Below the pieces are notes generated by a model that was given only the letters and a program-made list of their open reading frames with translations, was not told the DNA's origin and searched no databases. From assembly GCF_020906275.1 (NCBI RefSeq), contig NZ_CP086727.1, positions 3,546,304-3,610,303 of the forward strand: a stretch of 64,000 bases of DNA. The letters run 5' to 3'. The DNA comes from Parasphingorhabdus litoris DSM 22379. GTDB lineage: Bacteria; Pseudomonadota; Alphaproteobacteria; Sphingomonadales; Sphingomonadaceae. Shown in pieces: positions 7,207 through 16,589 of the stretch. The position numbers were made by a program, and so were the translations under genes. Positions within the stretch are counted from its first letter, which is position 1. Every line of letters starts with the position of its first letter.

Positions 7207-8717
7207 TACCCAACACTGCCTTCCAGCGAGATGGCCAGCAACTTCTGGGCTTCCACGGCAAATTCCATCGGCAACTGTTTAAGCACATCCTTGGCAAACC
7301 CGTTGACGATCAGGGACACCGCTTCTTCCTCGTCCAGCCCGCGTTGCTGGGCGTAGAACATCTGGTCATCGGAAATTTTTGACGTCGTGGCTTCATGTTC
7401 AATCTGCGCGGTCGGGTTTTTCACCTCGATATAGGGCACGGTATGCGCGCCGCAGGTATCGCCGAGCAGCAGTGAGTCACATTGGGTGAAGTTGCGGACA
7501 TTTTCCGCATTCGCCCCAACCCGGACAAGGCCGCGATACGTATTGTCGCTTTTCCCTGCGCTTATGCCCTTGGAGATGATCGTCGAGCGGCTGTTCTTGC
7601 CGTTGTGGATCATCTTGGTGCCGGTGTCGGCTTGCTGATAATTATTGGTCAGCGCGACCGAGTAAAATTCGCCCACGCTATTTTCGCCGTTGAGCACACA
7701 GCTTGGATATTTCCAGGTCACGGCGCTGCCGGTCTCCACCTGGGTCCAGCTGATTTTGCTATTCTTGCCCTGACACAGACCGCGCTTGGTCACGAAGTTA
7801 TATATACCGCCCTTGCCGTTCTCGTCACCGGGATACCAGTTTTGCACGGTGCTATATTTAATCTCCGCATCGTCCATTGCGACCAGTTCGACCACGGCGG
7901 CATGAAGCTGATTCTCATCGCGCATCGGCGCGGTGCAGCCTTCGAGATAAGACACATAACTGCCTTCATCAGCCACGATCAGCGTCCGTTCAAACTGACC
8001 GGTATTTTCCGCATTGATCCGGAAATAGGTGCTCAGCTCCATCGGGCAGCGGACACCTTTGGGAATATAAACAAATGTCCCGTCACTAAACACGGCGCAG
8101 TTGAGCGTCGCGAAATAATTATCCTTCATCGGCACAACCTTGCCGAGATATTTGCGGACAAGATCAGGATATTCCTTGATCGCTTCGCTGATCGAGCGGA
8201 AGATTACGCCAGCTTCTTCCAATTCCTCGCGGAAGGTCGTCGCAACCGACACACTGTCAAACACGGCATCCACCGCAACTTTGCGCGCGCCTTCAACCCC
8301 CGCGAGCACCTTCTGCTCTTCAATCGGAATGCCAAGTTTTTCATAAACCCGCAGGATCTCGGGATCGACCTCATCAAGGCTGTTCAGCTTTGGCTTCGCC
8401 TTGGGCTCGGCATAATAATAAGCATCCTGATAATCGATCATCGGGATGTCGAGCTTGGCCCAATCCGGACTTTCCATCGTTTCCCACATCCGAAAGGCTT
8501 TCAGGCGCCAATCCAGCATCCACTGCGGCTCGCCCTTCTTGTCGGAAATGAAGCGCACCGTATCCTCGTTCAGACCCTTGGGCGCAAAATCCTGTTCGAT
8601 GTCGGACGACCAGCCAAATTCATAGGTGCTGGCATTATCAACGGCGGCCTGCGCTTCGGCGTTCATGGCCGCGCGCTCGTCCTGTTCCTGGATATCCGTT
8701 TTCACTTCTTCACTCAT
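7206..8717 (-). CDS. sufB: SufB, Fe-S scaffold subunit
   Basis: 503 residues, the scaffold subunit on which the cluster is built in the SufBCD complex. The sequence is typical: [26 protein letters not shown]-like [21 protein letters not shown], and [37 protein letters not shown] near the C-terminus. Counting from the C-terminus, Cys413 in QCDSLLLGD aligns with the key Cys405 of the E. coli protein and Glu442 in HEATTSK with its Glu434. Its ATG overlaps the regulator stop (ATGA, 8714-8717), making it the first structural gene of the operon. Confidence 0.97.
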   Translation of the reverse strand: MSEEVKTDIQEQDERAAMNAEAQAAVDNASTYEFGWSSDIEQDFAPKGLNEDTVRFISDKKGEPQWMLDWRLKAFRMWETMESPDWAKLDIPMIDYQDAYYYAEPKAKPKLNSLDEVDPEILRVYEKLGIPIEEQKVLAGVEGARKVAVDAVFDSVSVATTFREELEEAGVIFRSISEAIKEYPDLVRKYLGKVVPMKDNYFATLNCAVFSDGTFVYIPKGVRCPMELSTYFRINAENTGQFERTLIVADEGSYVSYLEGCTAPMRDENQLHAAVVELVAMDDAEIKYSTVQNWYPGDENGKGGIYNFVTKRGLCQGKNSKISWTQVETGSAVTWKYPSCVLNGENSVGEFYSVALTNNYQQADTGTKMIHNGKNSRSTIISKGISAGKSDNTYRGLVRVGANAENVRNFTQCDSLLLGDTCGAHTVPYIEVKNPTAQIEHEATTSKISDDQMFYAQQRGLDEEEAVSLIVNGFAKDVLKQLPMEFAVEAQKLLAISLEGSVG

Positions 8718-9172
8718 AACGCTTGTTCCATAGATTTGATTTTCTGTGCAGCTGGCTCTTCTGCCAGGCTGGCAAGGCTAACGTCGTTCAATGCTTTGCG
8801 GATTGTCTGGTTGATCACACCCCAATGCGGCTTGACCGTGCAACTGTCTTCCAATGCACAGTCATGATTGCCCTCAATTGTGCACGTGGTAATCGCGAGC
8901 GGCCCTTCAACCGCTTCAACAATATCGGCAAGGCTGATCGACGCGGGCGGCCGCGCCAGCCTGATTCCACCACCGACACCGCGCGTCGATTCGATCAATC
9001 CAGCGGCAGACAGGCGGCTGACCAGTTTCTGTGTCGTCGGCAAGGGTACACCGGTTTCCTGCGACAGAGTCGATGCGTTCATCTTGCCTTCCGCCAAAAG
9101 CGCAGCACCACAATGCCGCGAAGCAGCGGACATCAGGACAACAGCATAGTCGGCAAGGCTGGAAAGCCGCAT
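8714..9172 (-). CDS. Rrf2-family Fe-S-sensing regulator of the SUF operon
   Basis: 152 residues from the ATG at 9172 ([12 protein letters not shown], the usual Rrf2 start, with AGAGA upstream); a TTG at 9184 is less likely. The N-terminal winged helix is followed by [35 protein letters not shown], the recognition helix and wing. Three cysteines, Cys97, Cys105 and Cys111 (CX7CX5C), are placed like the IscR [2Fe-2S] ligands (CX5CX5C). It fits the SUF-specific Rrf2 regulators, distinct from classic IscR. It overlaps sufB by 4 nt and sits directly downstream of a promoter with an IscR-like palindrome, so it probably represses its own operon when Fe-S supply is adequate. Confidence 0.92.
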   Translation of the reverse strand: MRLSSLADYAVVLMSAASRHCGAALLAEGKMNASTLSQETGVPLPTTQKLVSRLSAAGLIESTRGVGGGIRLARPPASISLADIVEAVEGPLAITTCTIEGNHDCALEDSCTVKPHWGVINQTIRKALNDVSLASLAEEPAAQKIKSMEQAL

Positions 9173-9199
9173 AAATTCTCTCAAAATTCCAGTGATTCT

Positions 9200-9240
9200 C
9201 TAAATAAGACCTATTTAGTCGTATTTATGATTAATTGCAA
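9200..9240 (-). promoter_or_regulatory. SUF operon promoter with overlapping Rrf2/IscR-like operator
   Basis: On the minus strand TTGCAA (9235-9240) is a -35 box and TAAATA (9212-9217) a -10 box, spaced exactly 17 nt, 40 nt upstream of the regulator start. The -10 lies within two overlapping symmetric elements: a perfect repeat CTAAATA-5 nt-TATTTAG (9200-9218) and GACCTATTTAGTC (9208-9220), which matches 11 of 13 positions of the IscR type-1 core GACTRWWWYAGTC as I recall it. This layout predicts repression by occlusion of RNA polymerase. Confidence 0.7.
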
Positions 9241-9266
9241 CTCTTACCGCTTTTACGCCGTTAATA

Positions 9267-10109
9267 TCAGGTTTCCGACGTGAGTGGCGGAATGTGACCT
9301 TTCAGCAATCCGCGCTTGTCGATCAGCCGCGCAGTCTCGCCCTCTGCGACTCGCAATTTGGTTGGCGTGGTCCCGGCGAAGAATTTTATCTCACGGATCA
9401 TATGCGATTGATCATAAAAAGCGTCTTCCAGCGCCAGCAATTCCTCTTCATTTTGCTCGGCATAAGCACGGGCCGCTCGCAATGCGCGATATTTACGCGC
9501 AAGATATTTGGGCGCCATGCCATAAAGCTTGTTGACCGTTCGCAGCACCTGGCGCGAACTTTGATCCGACCGTTCCATGAGCGCGCTCACCGGCGGAGAC
9601 GCCTCGGATGACAGCCATTCATCAACCATTTTCGTGAACTGCTCGACCTCTGGCTTAACGCGGTGCCGCAAATCCCGGAAGATCCGGTCGGCCCAGGCGG
9701 TCATCGCATCGGCGCCGTCGCAGTTTCTCAGCAATTCAAGGCTTTTATCAATCTCATTGGTGAAAATCTTGTGTGCTGGAACCGCTTTATCGGCAAAATC
9801 GGCAGCAGATTTCTTGGTCAGCGCCGCCCAGCCCGCTGGCAAAAGACCAACACCGAACATGCGGAAAGGCCCTTTCACATCAAAATGCATAGCGCCCGTC
9901 GATGGCCCGACCAGCATCGCGTCCTTAGCAGGATAGATTTTACCATCAGCAAAGCCCAGATCAGCCGTACCATCCAAAAGAAACCGCAGCTGCGCTATCG
10001 CGGCGCGTTCATTATCCGAAAATTTTGGATGCTCAACTTCAAACAGATAATAGACCGAGACCAAATCTCGAACATCTTCTGCAGGAGCAAAATATCTCAA
10101 ACTGACCAA
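9267..10109 (-). CDS. AraC-family transcriptional regulator
   Basis: 280 residues. The C-terminal third is an AraC/XylS DNA-binding domain: MERSDQSSRQVLRTVNKLYGMAPKYLARKYRALRAA (first helix-turn-helix) and DAFYDQSHMIREIKFFAGTTPTKL (second, with the conserved FYDQSHMIREFKxxxGxTP pattern). The N-terminal 150 residues resemble the ligand-sensing part of AraC proteins with an anti-sigma-like VYYLFEVEHP start. It lies directly upstream of the SUF promoter on the same strand, with 26 nt between its stop and the -35 box, but nothing links it functionally to SUF. Its target is not visible. Confidence 0.88.
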   Translation of the reverse strand: MVSLRYFAPAEDVRDLVSVYYLFEVEHPKFSDNERAAIAQLRFLLDGTADLGFADGKIYPAKDAMLVGPSTGAMHFDVKGPFRMFGVGLLPAGWAALTKKSAADFADKAVPAHKIFTNEIDKSLELLRNCDGADAMTAWADRIFRDLRHRVKPEVEQFTKMVDEWLSSEASPPVSALMERSDQSSRQVLRTVNKLYGMAPKYLARKYRALRAARAYAEQNEEELLALEDAFYDQSHMIREIKFFAGTTPTKLRVAEGETARLIDKRGLLKGHIPPLTSET

Positions 10110-10184
10110 AGCGAACCCCTTTTATCCGGTTCGGGGGCAAACCGGAATTCCATTGGTTGCACGCTTATAACTGAAAATAATAGG

Positions 10185-10221
10185 AAAAAAAACTGGCCTG
10201 GCTAATAAAATAGCCAGGCCA
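10185..10221 (-). terminator. Strong rho-independent terminator after the DUF885 gene
   Basis: A perfect 11-bp stem, TGGCCTGGCTA (10194-10204) with TAGCCAGGCCA (10211-10221), followed on the minus strand by eight T residues (10185-10192). It ends transcription of the DUF885 gene 160 nt after its stop. The remaining part of the 270-bp gap holds nothing else that I recognise. Confidence 0.9.
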
Positions 10222-10379
10222 ATGAGGAAAAGAAGTCTCTGCGACACCATTGATGTTGCCGAGTTTCCTTTGGTCGCAAAAAATCAATGCACCAATCACA
10301 CCGGTCCGCGATTGGATAAAAAGGACATTTTTTGCGCTAATTTTGACAGTAACGGACAGCGCCGCTCAACTGCCCATGT

Positions 10380-12215
10380 TCAGCGCGTTACCGCAATCCA
10401 GTTATTGACCCGCTCTTCCATGATATTGAGCGGCACCGGACCACTGCGCAAAATCACGTCGTGAAAATCACCCATTGTGAACTTATCACCCAGTTCTTTC
10501 TGTGATTTTGCCCGTAATTCCATGATTTTAAGCTTGCCGATCATATAGGCCGTCGCTTGGCCGGGATAGACAATATAGCGTTCGATAGCCTTGCGGATAT
10601 CGCTATCTGGATTGGGCGTATTGTCGGTGAGATATTTGATCGCTTTTTCACGGCTCCAGCGTTTGTCATGAATGCCCGTATCAACCACCAGGCGGCAGGC
10701 ACGCCACAATTCCATGCCCAATCGGCCGAAATCGGAATAGGGATCTGTGTAAAAGCCCATATCCTTGCCCAGTTCCTCGGTGTAAAGGCCCCAACCTTCC
10801 GAATAAGCTGTGATACCGCCAAATTTGCGGAAGGCCGGCAAATCGCCCAGCTCCGTCTGAATCGCGAGTTGCAAATGATGACCAGGCAAGGCTTCATGAT
10901 ATGCAAGAGCCTCAAGCTCGGTCTTGGACATGCCTTTCAGGTCATATAGATTGACATAATAGGTGCCCGGCCGAGAACCGTCGGGAGCGGGCCGCTGATA
11001 AAAAGCCTTACCAGCAGATTTCTCGCGAAACGCTTCCACCGGTTTTATGACAAATGGTGCTTTGGGCAGCGTGTTAAAAAATTTCGGTAGTTCTTTTTCC
11101 ATCGCCGCCAGCTTGGCATTGGCCTCTGCCAGATAATCTTCCCGACTGGTGTGGAAATATTGATCGCCGGTCCGAAGATGTGTGAAGAAATCCTGCAGGC
11201 TGCCTTCAAATCCGACCTGCGCCATGATTTTGCGCATCTCGGCATGAATCCGCGCGACATTCTCCAGACCAATTTGATGAATTTCATCTGCCGTCAAGTC
11301 GGTGGTGGTATAGTTTTTCAGCCTCTCGGCATAATAAGCCGCGCCGTCCTTGAACCGCCAGACACCATCGCCATCGACCGCCATATTCTGTTGGCGCTCC
11401 ATCTCGGCGATCAATTTTTTGTAGGCAGGCGCGAGACTTCCCGTCAAAGCATCGCGGCCACGTACAATCAGGTCGGCCTTTTCGCTGTCAGCTATGGACA
11501 ACGCATTCACTTTCTTTTTCAGATCAGCGAATATCGGGGAGTCCACGCCAGTATCAAAGGGTGCACCACTGATGACATTTTTGGCGTCGTTAATCACATA
11601 GGGAAAAACCCAGTCGGGAACAATAATCCCGTCATTCGCCCGCTCCGCCGATTGCGCAACCAGCGATTCGATATAGGATCCTGAATTACTGAGCCTGCTC
11701 ACATAGGCTTCGGCATCCGCCTTGTTACCAACGCGGTGAATATTGATCATGAAGGCGGGAATCTGGCTCTGCGCGCCATTCATCTGATCAAAAATATAAG
11801 CGTTCCGGCGAAATGGAAAAGAGTCCTTAGACCGTTCGGCCCGCGCCTGAAACAGACGATAGCTCAGTTTGCTGGCCTCGTTCAGCTGGCTTTCGTCAAA
11901 CTCCGCTTCCATCACCACCACAGCCTCTTGACCGCGCTCATATTGCTCGACAGCGGCTACATCGCTGGGGTCATCAAGTTTCCCATAATCCGCATCCCGA
12001 ATCCCGCGAAAGGATTTCGCAATCGGTGAATTTGCCAATTCTATCTGGTCATAATCGTCAAAAAATGCCGCCAGGCGCACGTTTATATCGCTTTCAACCT
12101 CTGCCGTTTGGGCAGCAGGAGCCGATGGAGTCGCACTAGCGCTGGCAACTTCGCCATCAGAAGGCGAACAGGCCGCGAGCAGAGCAGAGGTGGCGAGGAG
12201 GACATATTTTGTCAT
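10380..12215 (-). CDS. DUF885-family lipoprotein, putative metallopeptidase
   Basis: 611 residues. The N-terminus is a lipoprotein signal (lipobox LAAC, Cys16), followed by a low-complexity Ser/Ala/Pro linker, so the protein is probably anchored in the cell envelope. The body is DUF885, a family with peptidase-like zinc motifs: YHEALPGHHLQLAIQ (HExxxGHH) and, about 40 residues on, YSEGWGLYTEELGKDMGFY (the downstream Glu). Family length is about 600, so it appears complete. It is monocistronic, divergent from the DUF3604 operon, and has its own strong terminator. Substrate unknown. Confidence 0.9.
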   Translation of the reverse strand: MTKYVLLATSALLAACSPSDGEVASASATPSAPAAQTAEVESDINVRLAAFFDDYDQIELANSPIAKSFRGIRDADYGKLDDPSDVAAVEQYERGQEAVVVMEAEFDESQLNEASKLSYRLFQARAERSKDSFPFRRNAYIFDQMNGAQSQIPAFMINIHRVGNKADAEAYVSRLSNSGSYIESLVAQSAERANDGIIVPDWVFPYVINDAKNVISGAPFDTGVDSPIFADLKKKVNALSIADSEKADLIVRGRDALTGSLAPAYKKLIAEMERQQNMAVDGDGVWRFKDGAAYYAERLKNYTTTDLTADEIHQIGLENVARIHAEMRKIMAQVGFEGSLQDFFTHLRTGDQYFHTSREDYLAEANAKLAAMEKELPKFFNTLPKAPFVIKPVEAFREKSAGKAFYQRPAPDGSRPGTYYVNLYDLKGMSKTELEALAYHEALPGHHLQLAIQTELGDLPAFRKFGGITAYSEGWGLYTEELGKDMGFYTDPYSDFGRLGMELWRACRLVVDTGIHDKRWSREKAIKYLTDNTPNPDSDIRKAIERYIVYPGQATAYMIGKLKIMELRAKSQKELGDKFTMGDFHDVILRSGPVPLNIMEERVNNWIAVTR

Positions 12216-12428
12216 TGTGATTCCCTTTGTGGTTACCCTGTTGGTATCAGGTCACTTTCCTGCCGTAAACAAGTCACGCAACTTTATTACAATTTCTCAC
12301 AACCTATTCATTCATGGTTCGATCTTGCCATGACGTTACGGAATCCAACCGATAAAATGGCTCGTGATGAAAGCCTTGCGCGATGACGGGATGACCGATA
12401 GTTTTCGTCGCATAGGATGAGGGAAAAT

Positions 12429-14330
12429 ATGATGCGCAAAGCACTTCTACTGGCGGCCTGTTCAGCGGCATTGGCCATTTCTGGATGCAGCAAAGACGGT
12501 GGATCAGGTGGTTCGGATTTCGAGGTCACCAACACCGAATATCCTGAACAGGTTTTCTGGGGCGATACCCATCTCCACACAGACAACAGTATTGATGCCT
12601 TCGGCTTTGGCAACAGGCTCGACACAGAGGCGGCGCTGCGCTTTGCGAGAGGGGAGGAAGTAACCGCTACCAAGGGTGAAAAGGCCAAGCTTTCCCGTCC
12701 GCTCGATTTTCTGGTTATCGCGGATCATAGTGATGCGGTCGGCGCAACCAAGGCGCTTTACGAAGCTCCGCGCATCGCATTGTTGGGTAATGAGTTTTTG
12801 CTCCGCTGGTATGACATGATGCATGAAAGCGATGAAGGCTCACTTGCCGTCACCGCAGAACTCATCGACGGTGCAGCGGCCGGGACTTTGCCGGAGGGTC
12901 TTTTCGATCCGGAAGAATCCGCAGAACGGATCATGTCGCTATGGACGGAACATGGCAAAAAGCTTGATGAATATAATGAACCGGGCAAGTTTACCGCCTT
13001 TCATGGATTTGAATATACGCCGATGCCCGGCGGGGATAATTTGCACCGCGTAGTGATGTTCCGCGACGGTGGGGACAAGACCAGCACCATGCTTCCTTTT
13101 GCCAGCTTTGACGCCGGCGATCCGGAGCAGCTTTGGGCCTATATGGATGCTTATGAAAAAAGCACGGGCGGAAAAGTCCTGGCGATTCCGCATAACAGTA
13201 ATGTCTCCAATGGCCGCATGTTTGCGATGAACAAACTGGATGGCAGCCCGATTGACGAGGCCTACATCAAAACACGCGCGCTTCGGGAACCAATTGTTGA
13301 GGTTACACAAATAAAGGGAGACAGCGAAAGCCATCCGTTCCTTTCGCCCAATGATGAATTTGCCGATTTTGGCGATGCGGGTTGGGATAAATGCAATCTG
13401 AGCTGCGGCAAGGATATGCCACCGGAAAGCTATGCCGGCAGCTATGCTCGCGAGGCTTTGAAACGCGGCCTGGAATTCACCCTGAAAATGGGCGCCAATC
13501 CCTTCAAATTTGGTATGATCGGTTCGACCGATAGCCACACGTCCCTCGCCACAGCTGACGAGAATAATTTTTTCGGCAAGCATAGTGGCAACGAATTCAA
13601 CAACAAAGATCGTGCTCTCGCCCCGCAAAATCTGGGCACACGCAGAGGCCGCTTTGGCTGGCATTATCTGTCGAGCGGTTATGCCGCCGTCTGGGCGACC
13701 AGCAACACGCGCGAAGCGATTTTTGACGCGATGATGCGCCGCGAAGTTTATGCAACCACTGGCCCGCGGATGCAGGTGCGTTTCTTCGGTGGGTTTGATT
13801 TTGCCGAAGGCGACACAGAAGATCTGGTCAAAACGGGCTATGCCAAGGGCGTACCAATGGGCGGCGATCTGTCGGGTGGCGATGGCAAGGCACCAACCTT
13901 CCTCGTTTCTGCCTTGATGGACCCCGAAAGTGCAAATCTCGATCGCATCCAAGTCGTTAAAGGCTGGGTCGATGCCAGCGGAAAATCCTATGAGAAAATC
14001 TACAATATCAGCTGGAGCAGTCCCGATGATCGGAAGCTAGGCGCCGACGGCAAGCTGACCGCAGTTGGGAATACCGTTGATCTCGCCAAGGGCACATGGG
14101 AAAATAGTATCGGTGCACCGGAACTTGTTACCTGGTGGCAGGATCCGGATTTCGATGCGACGCAAAACGCATTTTACTATGTCCGGGTACTGGAAATCCC
14201 GACGCCAACCTGGCCGGTTTACGATGCTCTGAAATTTGGTCTGACCCTGCCGGATGATGTGATCAAGATTCAGCAGGAGCGAGCTTATTCGTCTCCAATC
14301 TGGTACACGGCGGCCGCCACAAAAAGCTGA
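12429..14330 (+). CDS. DUF3604-family lipoprotein (PHP-like metal-dependent hydrolase fold)
   Basis: 633 residues from ATG 12429, preceded by GAGGG at 5-nt spacing; the ATG at 12417 contains that site and is unlikely to be used. Lipoprotein signal with lipobox AISGC (Cys20). The DUF3604 core shows metal-binding histidines typical of a PHP-like fold: WGDTHLHTDNSIDAF near residue 45, DFLVIADHSDAVGA, FHGFEYTPMPGGDNLHRVVMF, and MIGSTDSHTSLAT. DUF3604 proteins are widespread in marine bacteria, with no established reaction. It heads a three-gene unit with a parvulin-type isomerase 48 nt downstream and a HupE/UreJ protein. Confidence 0.9.
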   Translation: MMRKALLLAACSAALAISGCSKDGGSGGSDFEVTNTEYPEQVFWGDTHLHTDNSIDAFGFGNRLDTEAALRFARGEEVTATKGEKAKLSRPLDFLVIADHSDAVGATKALYEAPRIALLGNEFLLRWYDMMHESDEGSLAVTAELIDGAAAGTLPEGLFDPEESAERIMSLWTEHGKKLDEYNEPGKFTAFHGFEYTPMPGGDNLHRVVMFRDGGDKTSTMLPFASFDAGDPEQLWAYMDAYEKSTGGKVLAIPHNSNVSNGRMFAMNKLDGSPIDEAYIKTRALREPIVEVTQIKGDSESHPFLSPNDEFADFGDAGWDKCNLSCGKDMPPESYAGSYAREALKRGLEFTLKMGANPFKFGMIGSTDSHTSLATADENNFFGKHSGNEFNNKDRALAPQNLGTRRGRFGWHYLSSGYAAVWATSNTREAIFDAMMRREVYATTGPRMQVRFFGGFDFAEGDTEDLVKTGYAKGVPMGGDLSGGDGKAPTFLVSALMDPESANLDRIQVVKGWVDASGKSYEKIYNISWSSPDDRKLGADGKLTAVGNTVDLAKGTWENSIGAPELVTWWQDPDFDATQNAFYYVRVLEIPTPTWPVYDALKFGLTLPDDVIKIQQERAYSSPIWYTAAATKS

Positions 14331-14378
14331 ATTTTCAACCGGCGGTACTCTACGCCTAATCGGGAATAACGTGCAGAG

Positions 14379-15191
14379 ATGAAACTGCTGAAAGAGCCAT
14401 TGATCCATTTCCTCGGTGGCGCATTATTGGTCTTCGCCTTTTTTTGGGCCACAGGCTCGAACCGGGATCCGGCGGACTATGAAATCACTATCGGCGATTC
14501 TGATATCGCACGGTTAAAGGCAGGCTGGGCCCAAAATTTTCGCCGCCCGCCAACGGAGCAAGAACTGGACGGCCTGATTGATCAAGAGATTAAAGAGGAA
14601 GTCTATTATCGCGAGGCCTTGCGTCTCGGACTCGACCGCAATGATCCTTTGATCCGCCGACGCCTTTTCACCAAAATGCGGCTTCTGGACAATCAGGAAG
14701 GAGCGGAAGACAATCCATCAGATGAGCAACTACAAAAGTGGCTGAACGATCATCCCGACAAATATGCGCGGTCTGCAATTTATGATCTGGAGCAAATCTA
14801 TCTCGGCCAGAATCCCGATCGATCAGTTGTGGCGAAGCTGGATGGTTTGAATCAAGGTACCGTCCAACCGGACATCATCGGACAACCCATTGCCCTCCCA
14901 GCCAAACTGGATCAGGCTGACATTTCTCAAATTTCCCGCGAATTTGGAGAGAAGTTCGCCGCAGAGTTGAGCGACCTGCCCCTTGGTCAATGGCAGGGGC
15001 CCATAGATTCAGGCTTCGGAAAGCACTTCGTCAAAATCACCGCGAAAATACCGGGCAGAACCCCGGCGCTTGATGATGTTCGGCAATCGGTCGCCAATGA
15101 CTGGCAAGCCGCACAAACGGAACGTTTGGAAGAAGCCGCGTTCGATAAATATCGCAAGCAATATGACATCAAAGTTTCTGGCCGGGAATGA
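14379..15191 (+). CDS. Membrane-anchored parvulin-type peptidyl-prolyl isomerase (PpiC/SurA-like)
   Basis: 270 residues. One N-terminal membrane anchor (about 8-25, HFLGGALLVFAFFWATG), then a helical region of the SurA/PpiD type (RPPTEQELDGLIDQEIKEEVYYREALRLGLDRNDPLIRRRL) and a C-terminal rotamase domain (DLEQIYLG..., ISREFGEKFAAELSDLPLGQWQGPIDSGFGKHFVKI). Such proteins assist folding of exported proteins. The start is 48 nt after the DUF3604 gene and the stop overlaps the HupE start (ATGA), so it may serve one or both of these partners. The rotamase domain is divergent, so isomerase activity is not certain. Confidence 0.87.
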   Translation: MKLLKEPLIHFLGGALLVFAFFWATGSNRDPADYEITIGDSDIARLKAGWAQNFRRPPTEQELDGLIDQEIKEEVYYREALRLGLDRNDPLIRRRLFTKMRLLDNQEGAEDNPSDEQLQKWLNDHPDKYARSAIYDLEQIYLGQNPDRSVVAKLDGLNQGTVQPDIIGQPIALPAKLDQADISQISREFGEKFAAELSDLPLGQWQGPIDSGFGKHFVKITAKIPGRTPALDDVRQSVANDWQAAQTERLEEAAFDKYRKQYDIKVSGRE

Positions 15192-16186
15192 GAATATTCC
15201 TAACGGCCATTGCCTGCTTCATCGGCCTTTTCTGGGCAACAGATGCCCATGCTGATGAACTGCGCCCCGCTTATGTGGAACTCAACCAAATATCGCAAAG
15301 CGAGTGGTCGGTGCTATGGAAAGCTTCGGCGCGCTCCCGACTAGGTCGCACCGGGGACATCATAATACCGGAATCTTGCTCCCTCGTTGGTGACGCTGAG
15401 CGGCGCTTTGTCGCATCCAACATACTGACCTTTCACACGTTGAATTGTCCAGACTCTGTCGCCGGGCAGTCCATTGGCCTCAAAGGATTAGAACTGGCCA
15501 CCACTGATGCACTGGTCCGGATCGCACCGCTGGATGAGGAAACACAAACCTTACGCCTGACGCCTGATACGCCGGTGGCCACCATCGCACGGGAGGAAGC
15601 GATCGCGAATGTCGCTTGGACTTATACCATTATCGGTATTGAACATATTGTGCTGGGCTTTGACCATTTGTTGTTCGTGCTGGCGCTTGTTCTTTTGCTG
15701 AAAGGTGGCTGGCTGGTCGCCAAAACCGTAACCGCTTTTACCATCGCGCACAGCATTACCCTGATCGGTTCCACATTGGGCTATCTGTCCCTGCCCTCGC
15801 AGCCGGTCGAGGCCATTATCGCCCTGTCGATCGTGTTCCTCGCGGTCGAGATCGTCAAGGCGCAAAGGGATCATGATACGCACGGACCGCGGCTGTCAGA
15901 GCGCTTTCCATGGATCGTCGCGTTTCTGTTCGGCTTGCTCCATGGTTTTGGATTTGCTGGTGCTTTGGCGGAGATCGGATTGCCACAAGATGATGTTCCG
16001 ATGGCGCTTTTAACCTTTAACCTGGGCGTCGAGATCGGGCAGCTGATGATTGTTGCGGTGGCTTTTGCTCTTCTGGCATTTGTCCGCCGCTTTCAGCAAT
16101 CATGGCTACAACCGATCAAAACGGCGACATCCTATGCCATCGGTATCATCGCGACCTATTGGTTCGTCGAAAGAATGATCGCCTGA
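15188..16186 (+). CDS. HupE/UreJ-family membrane protein
   Basis: 332 residues. A signal peptide (ending near DAHA, residue 22) is followed by a periplasmic beta-rich domain of about 120 residues and then six or so transmembrane helices from residue 145. The HupE/UreJ_2 signature is clear: GIEHIVLGFDHLLFVLALVLLL, VTAFTIAHSITL, GLLHGFGFAGAL and TFNLGVEIGQL, with His residues that in HupE/UreJ are proposed to bind or move nickel or other metals. No hydrogenase or urease genes are nearby, so the metal function is only inferred. Translationally coupled to the isomerase gene. Confidence 0.9.
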   Translation: MRIFLTAIACFIGLFWATDAHADELRPAYVELNQISQSEWSVLWKASARSRLGRTGDIIIPESCSLVGDAERRFVASNILTFHTLNCPDSVAGQSIGLKGLELATTDALVRIAPLDEETQTLRLTPDTPVATIAREEAIANVAWTYTIIGIEHIVLGFDHLLFVLALVLLLKGGWLVAKTVTAFTIAHSITLIGSTLGYLSLPSQPVEAIIALSIVFLAVEIVKAQRDHDTHGPRLSERFPWIVAFLFGLLHGFGFAGALAEIGLPQDDVPMALLTFNLGVEIGQLMIVAVAFALLAFVRRFQQSWLQPIKTATSYAIGIIATYWFVERMIA

Positions 16187-16192
16187 TCCTGT

Positions 16193-16567
16193 TCAACGCT
16201 GGTCATCTTCCAGCCGCGCCAGACGCAGCTCAATCTTCTTCATCTCACCAAGGAGGCTCAAAGTACTCATCCGATCAAAGATCCACATTTTGAGTAGCCC
16301 AAGCGCAACAAAAGCCAGCACACAGCCAGCAGACCATAATATGGTTTCCCGCAAAGCTTCAGCTTCAATGGCCTGCCAACCACAGAAAATAACCAGGAAG
16401 AAAAAAGCAAAAGCATAGATAGCTGCCAGATAGGTCCAAAAGCGCATCGGCCCTTGAAGAGTGGCACCGAGTTGGTCGAACAGGCCGCGGCCATTTTCCA
16501 GATCCTGCAGAAACGCTTTGTCATCGGCGCTAAGACGAGCGCCCAGATCATCATCAAATTTTGTCAT
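16193..16567 (-). CDS. Small two-helix membrane protein, partner of the ECF sigma factor
   Basis: 124 residues from ATG 16567; AAGGAG at 7-nt spacing marks this start, whereas the ATG at 16585 lies upstream of it. The protein has a 40-residue cytoplasmic start (DDLGARLSADDKAFLQDLE), two transmembrane helices (about 43-64 and 74-95) and a C-terminal charged, coiled-coil-like tail (LLGEMKKIELRLARLE). From memory it resembles the DUF6768 family, often found after ECF sigma genes. It is cotranscribed with the sigma factor, 22 nt downstream. An anti-sigma-like role is possible but no zinc-binding or RskA-type motif is visible. Confidence 0.75.
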   Translation of the reverse strand: MTKFDDDLGARLSADDKAFLQDLENGRGLFDQLGATLQGPMRFWTYLAAIYAFAFFFLVIFCGWQAIEAEALRETILWSAGCVLAFVALGLLKMWIFDRMSTLSLLGEMKKIELRLARLEDDQR

Positions 16568-16589
16568 CTTATTCTCCTTCATCATGGTC

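Noticed and set aside
7482..8867. 461-codon plus-strand frame opposite sufB and the regulator
   Set aside because: Covers a highly conserved sufB; no signal or domain in the opposite frame.
12216..12428. Possible riboswitch between the divergent DUF885 and DUF3604 genes
   Set aside because: No conserved riboswitch core or extended pairing recognised; an ordinary divergent promoter region is enough.
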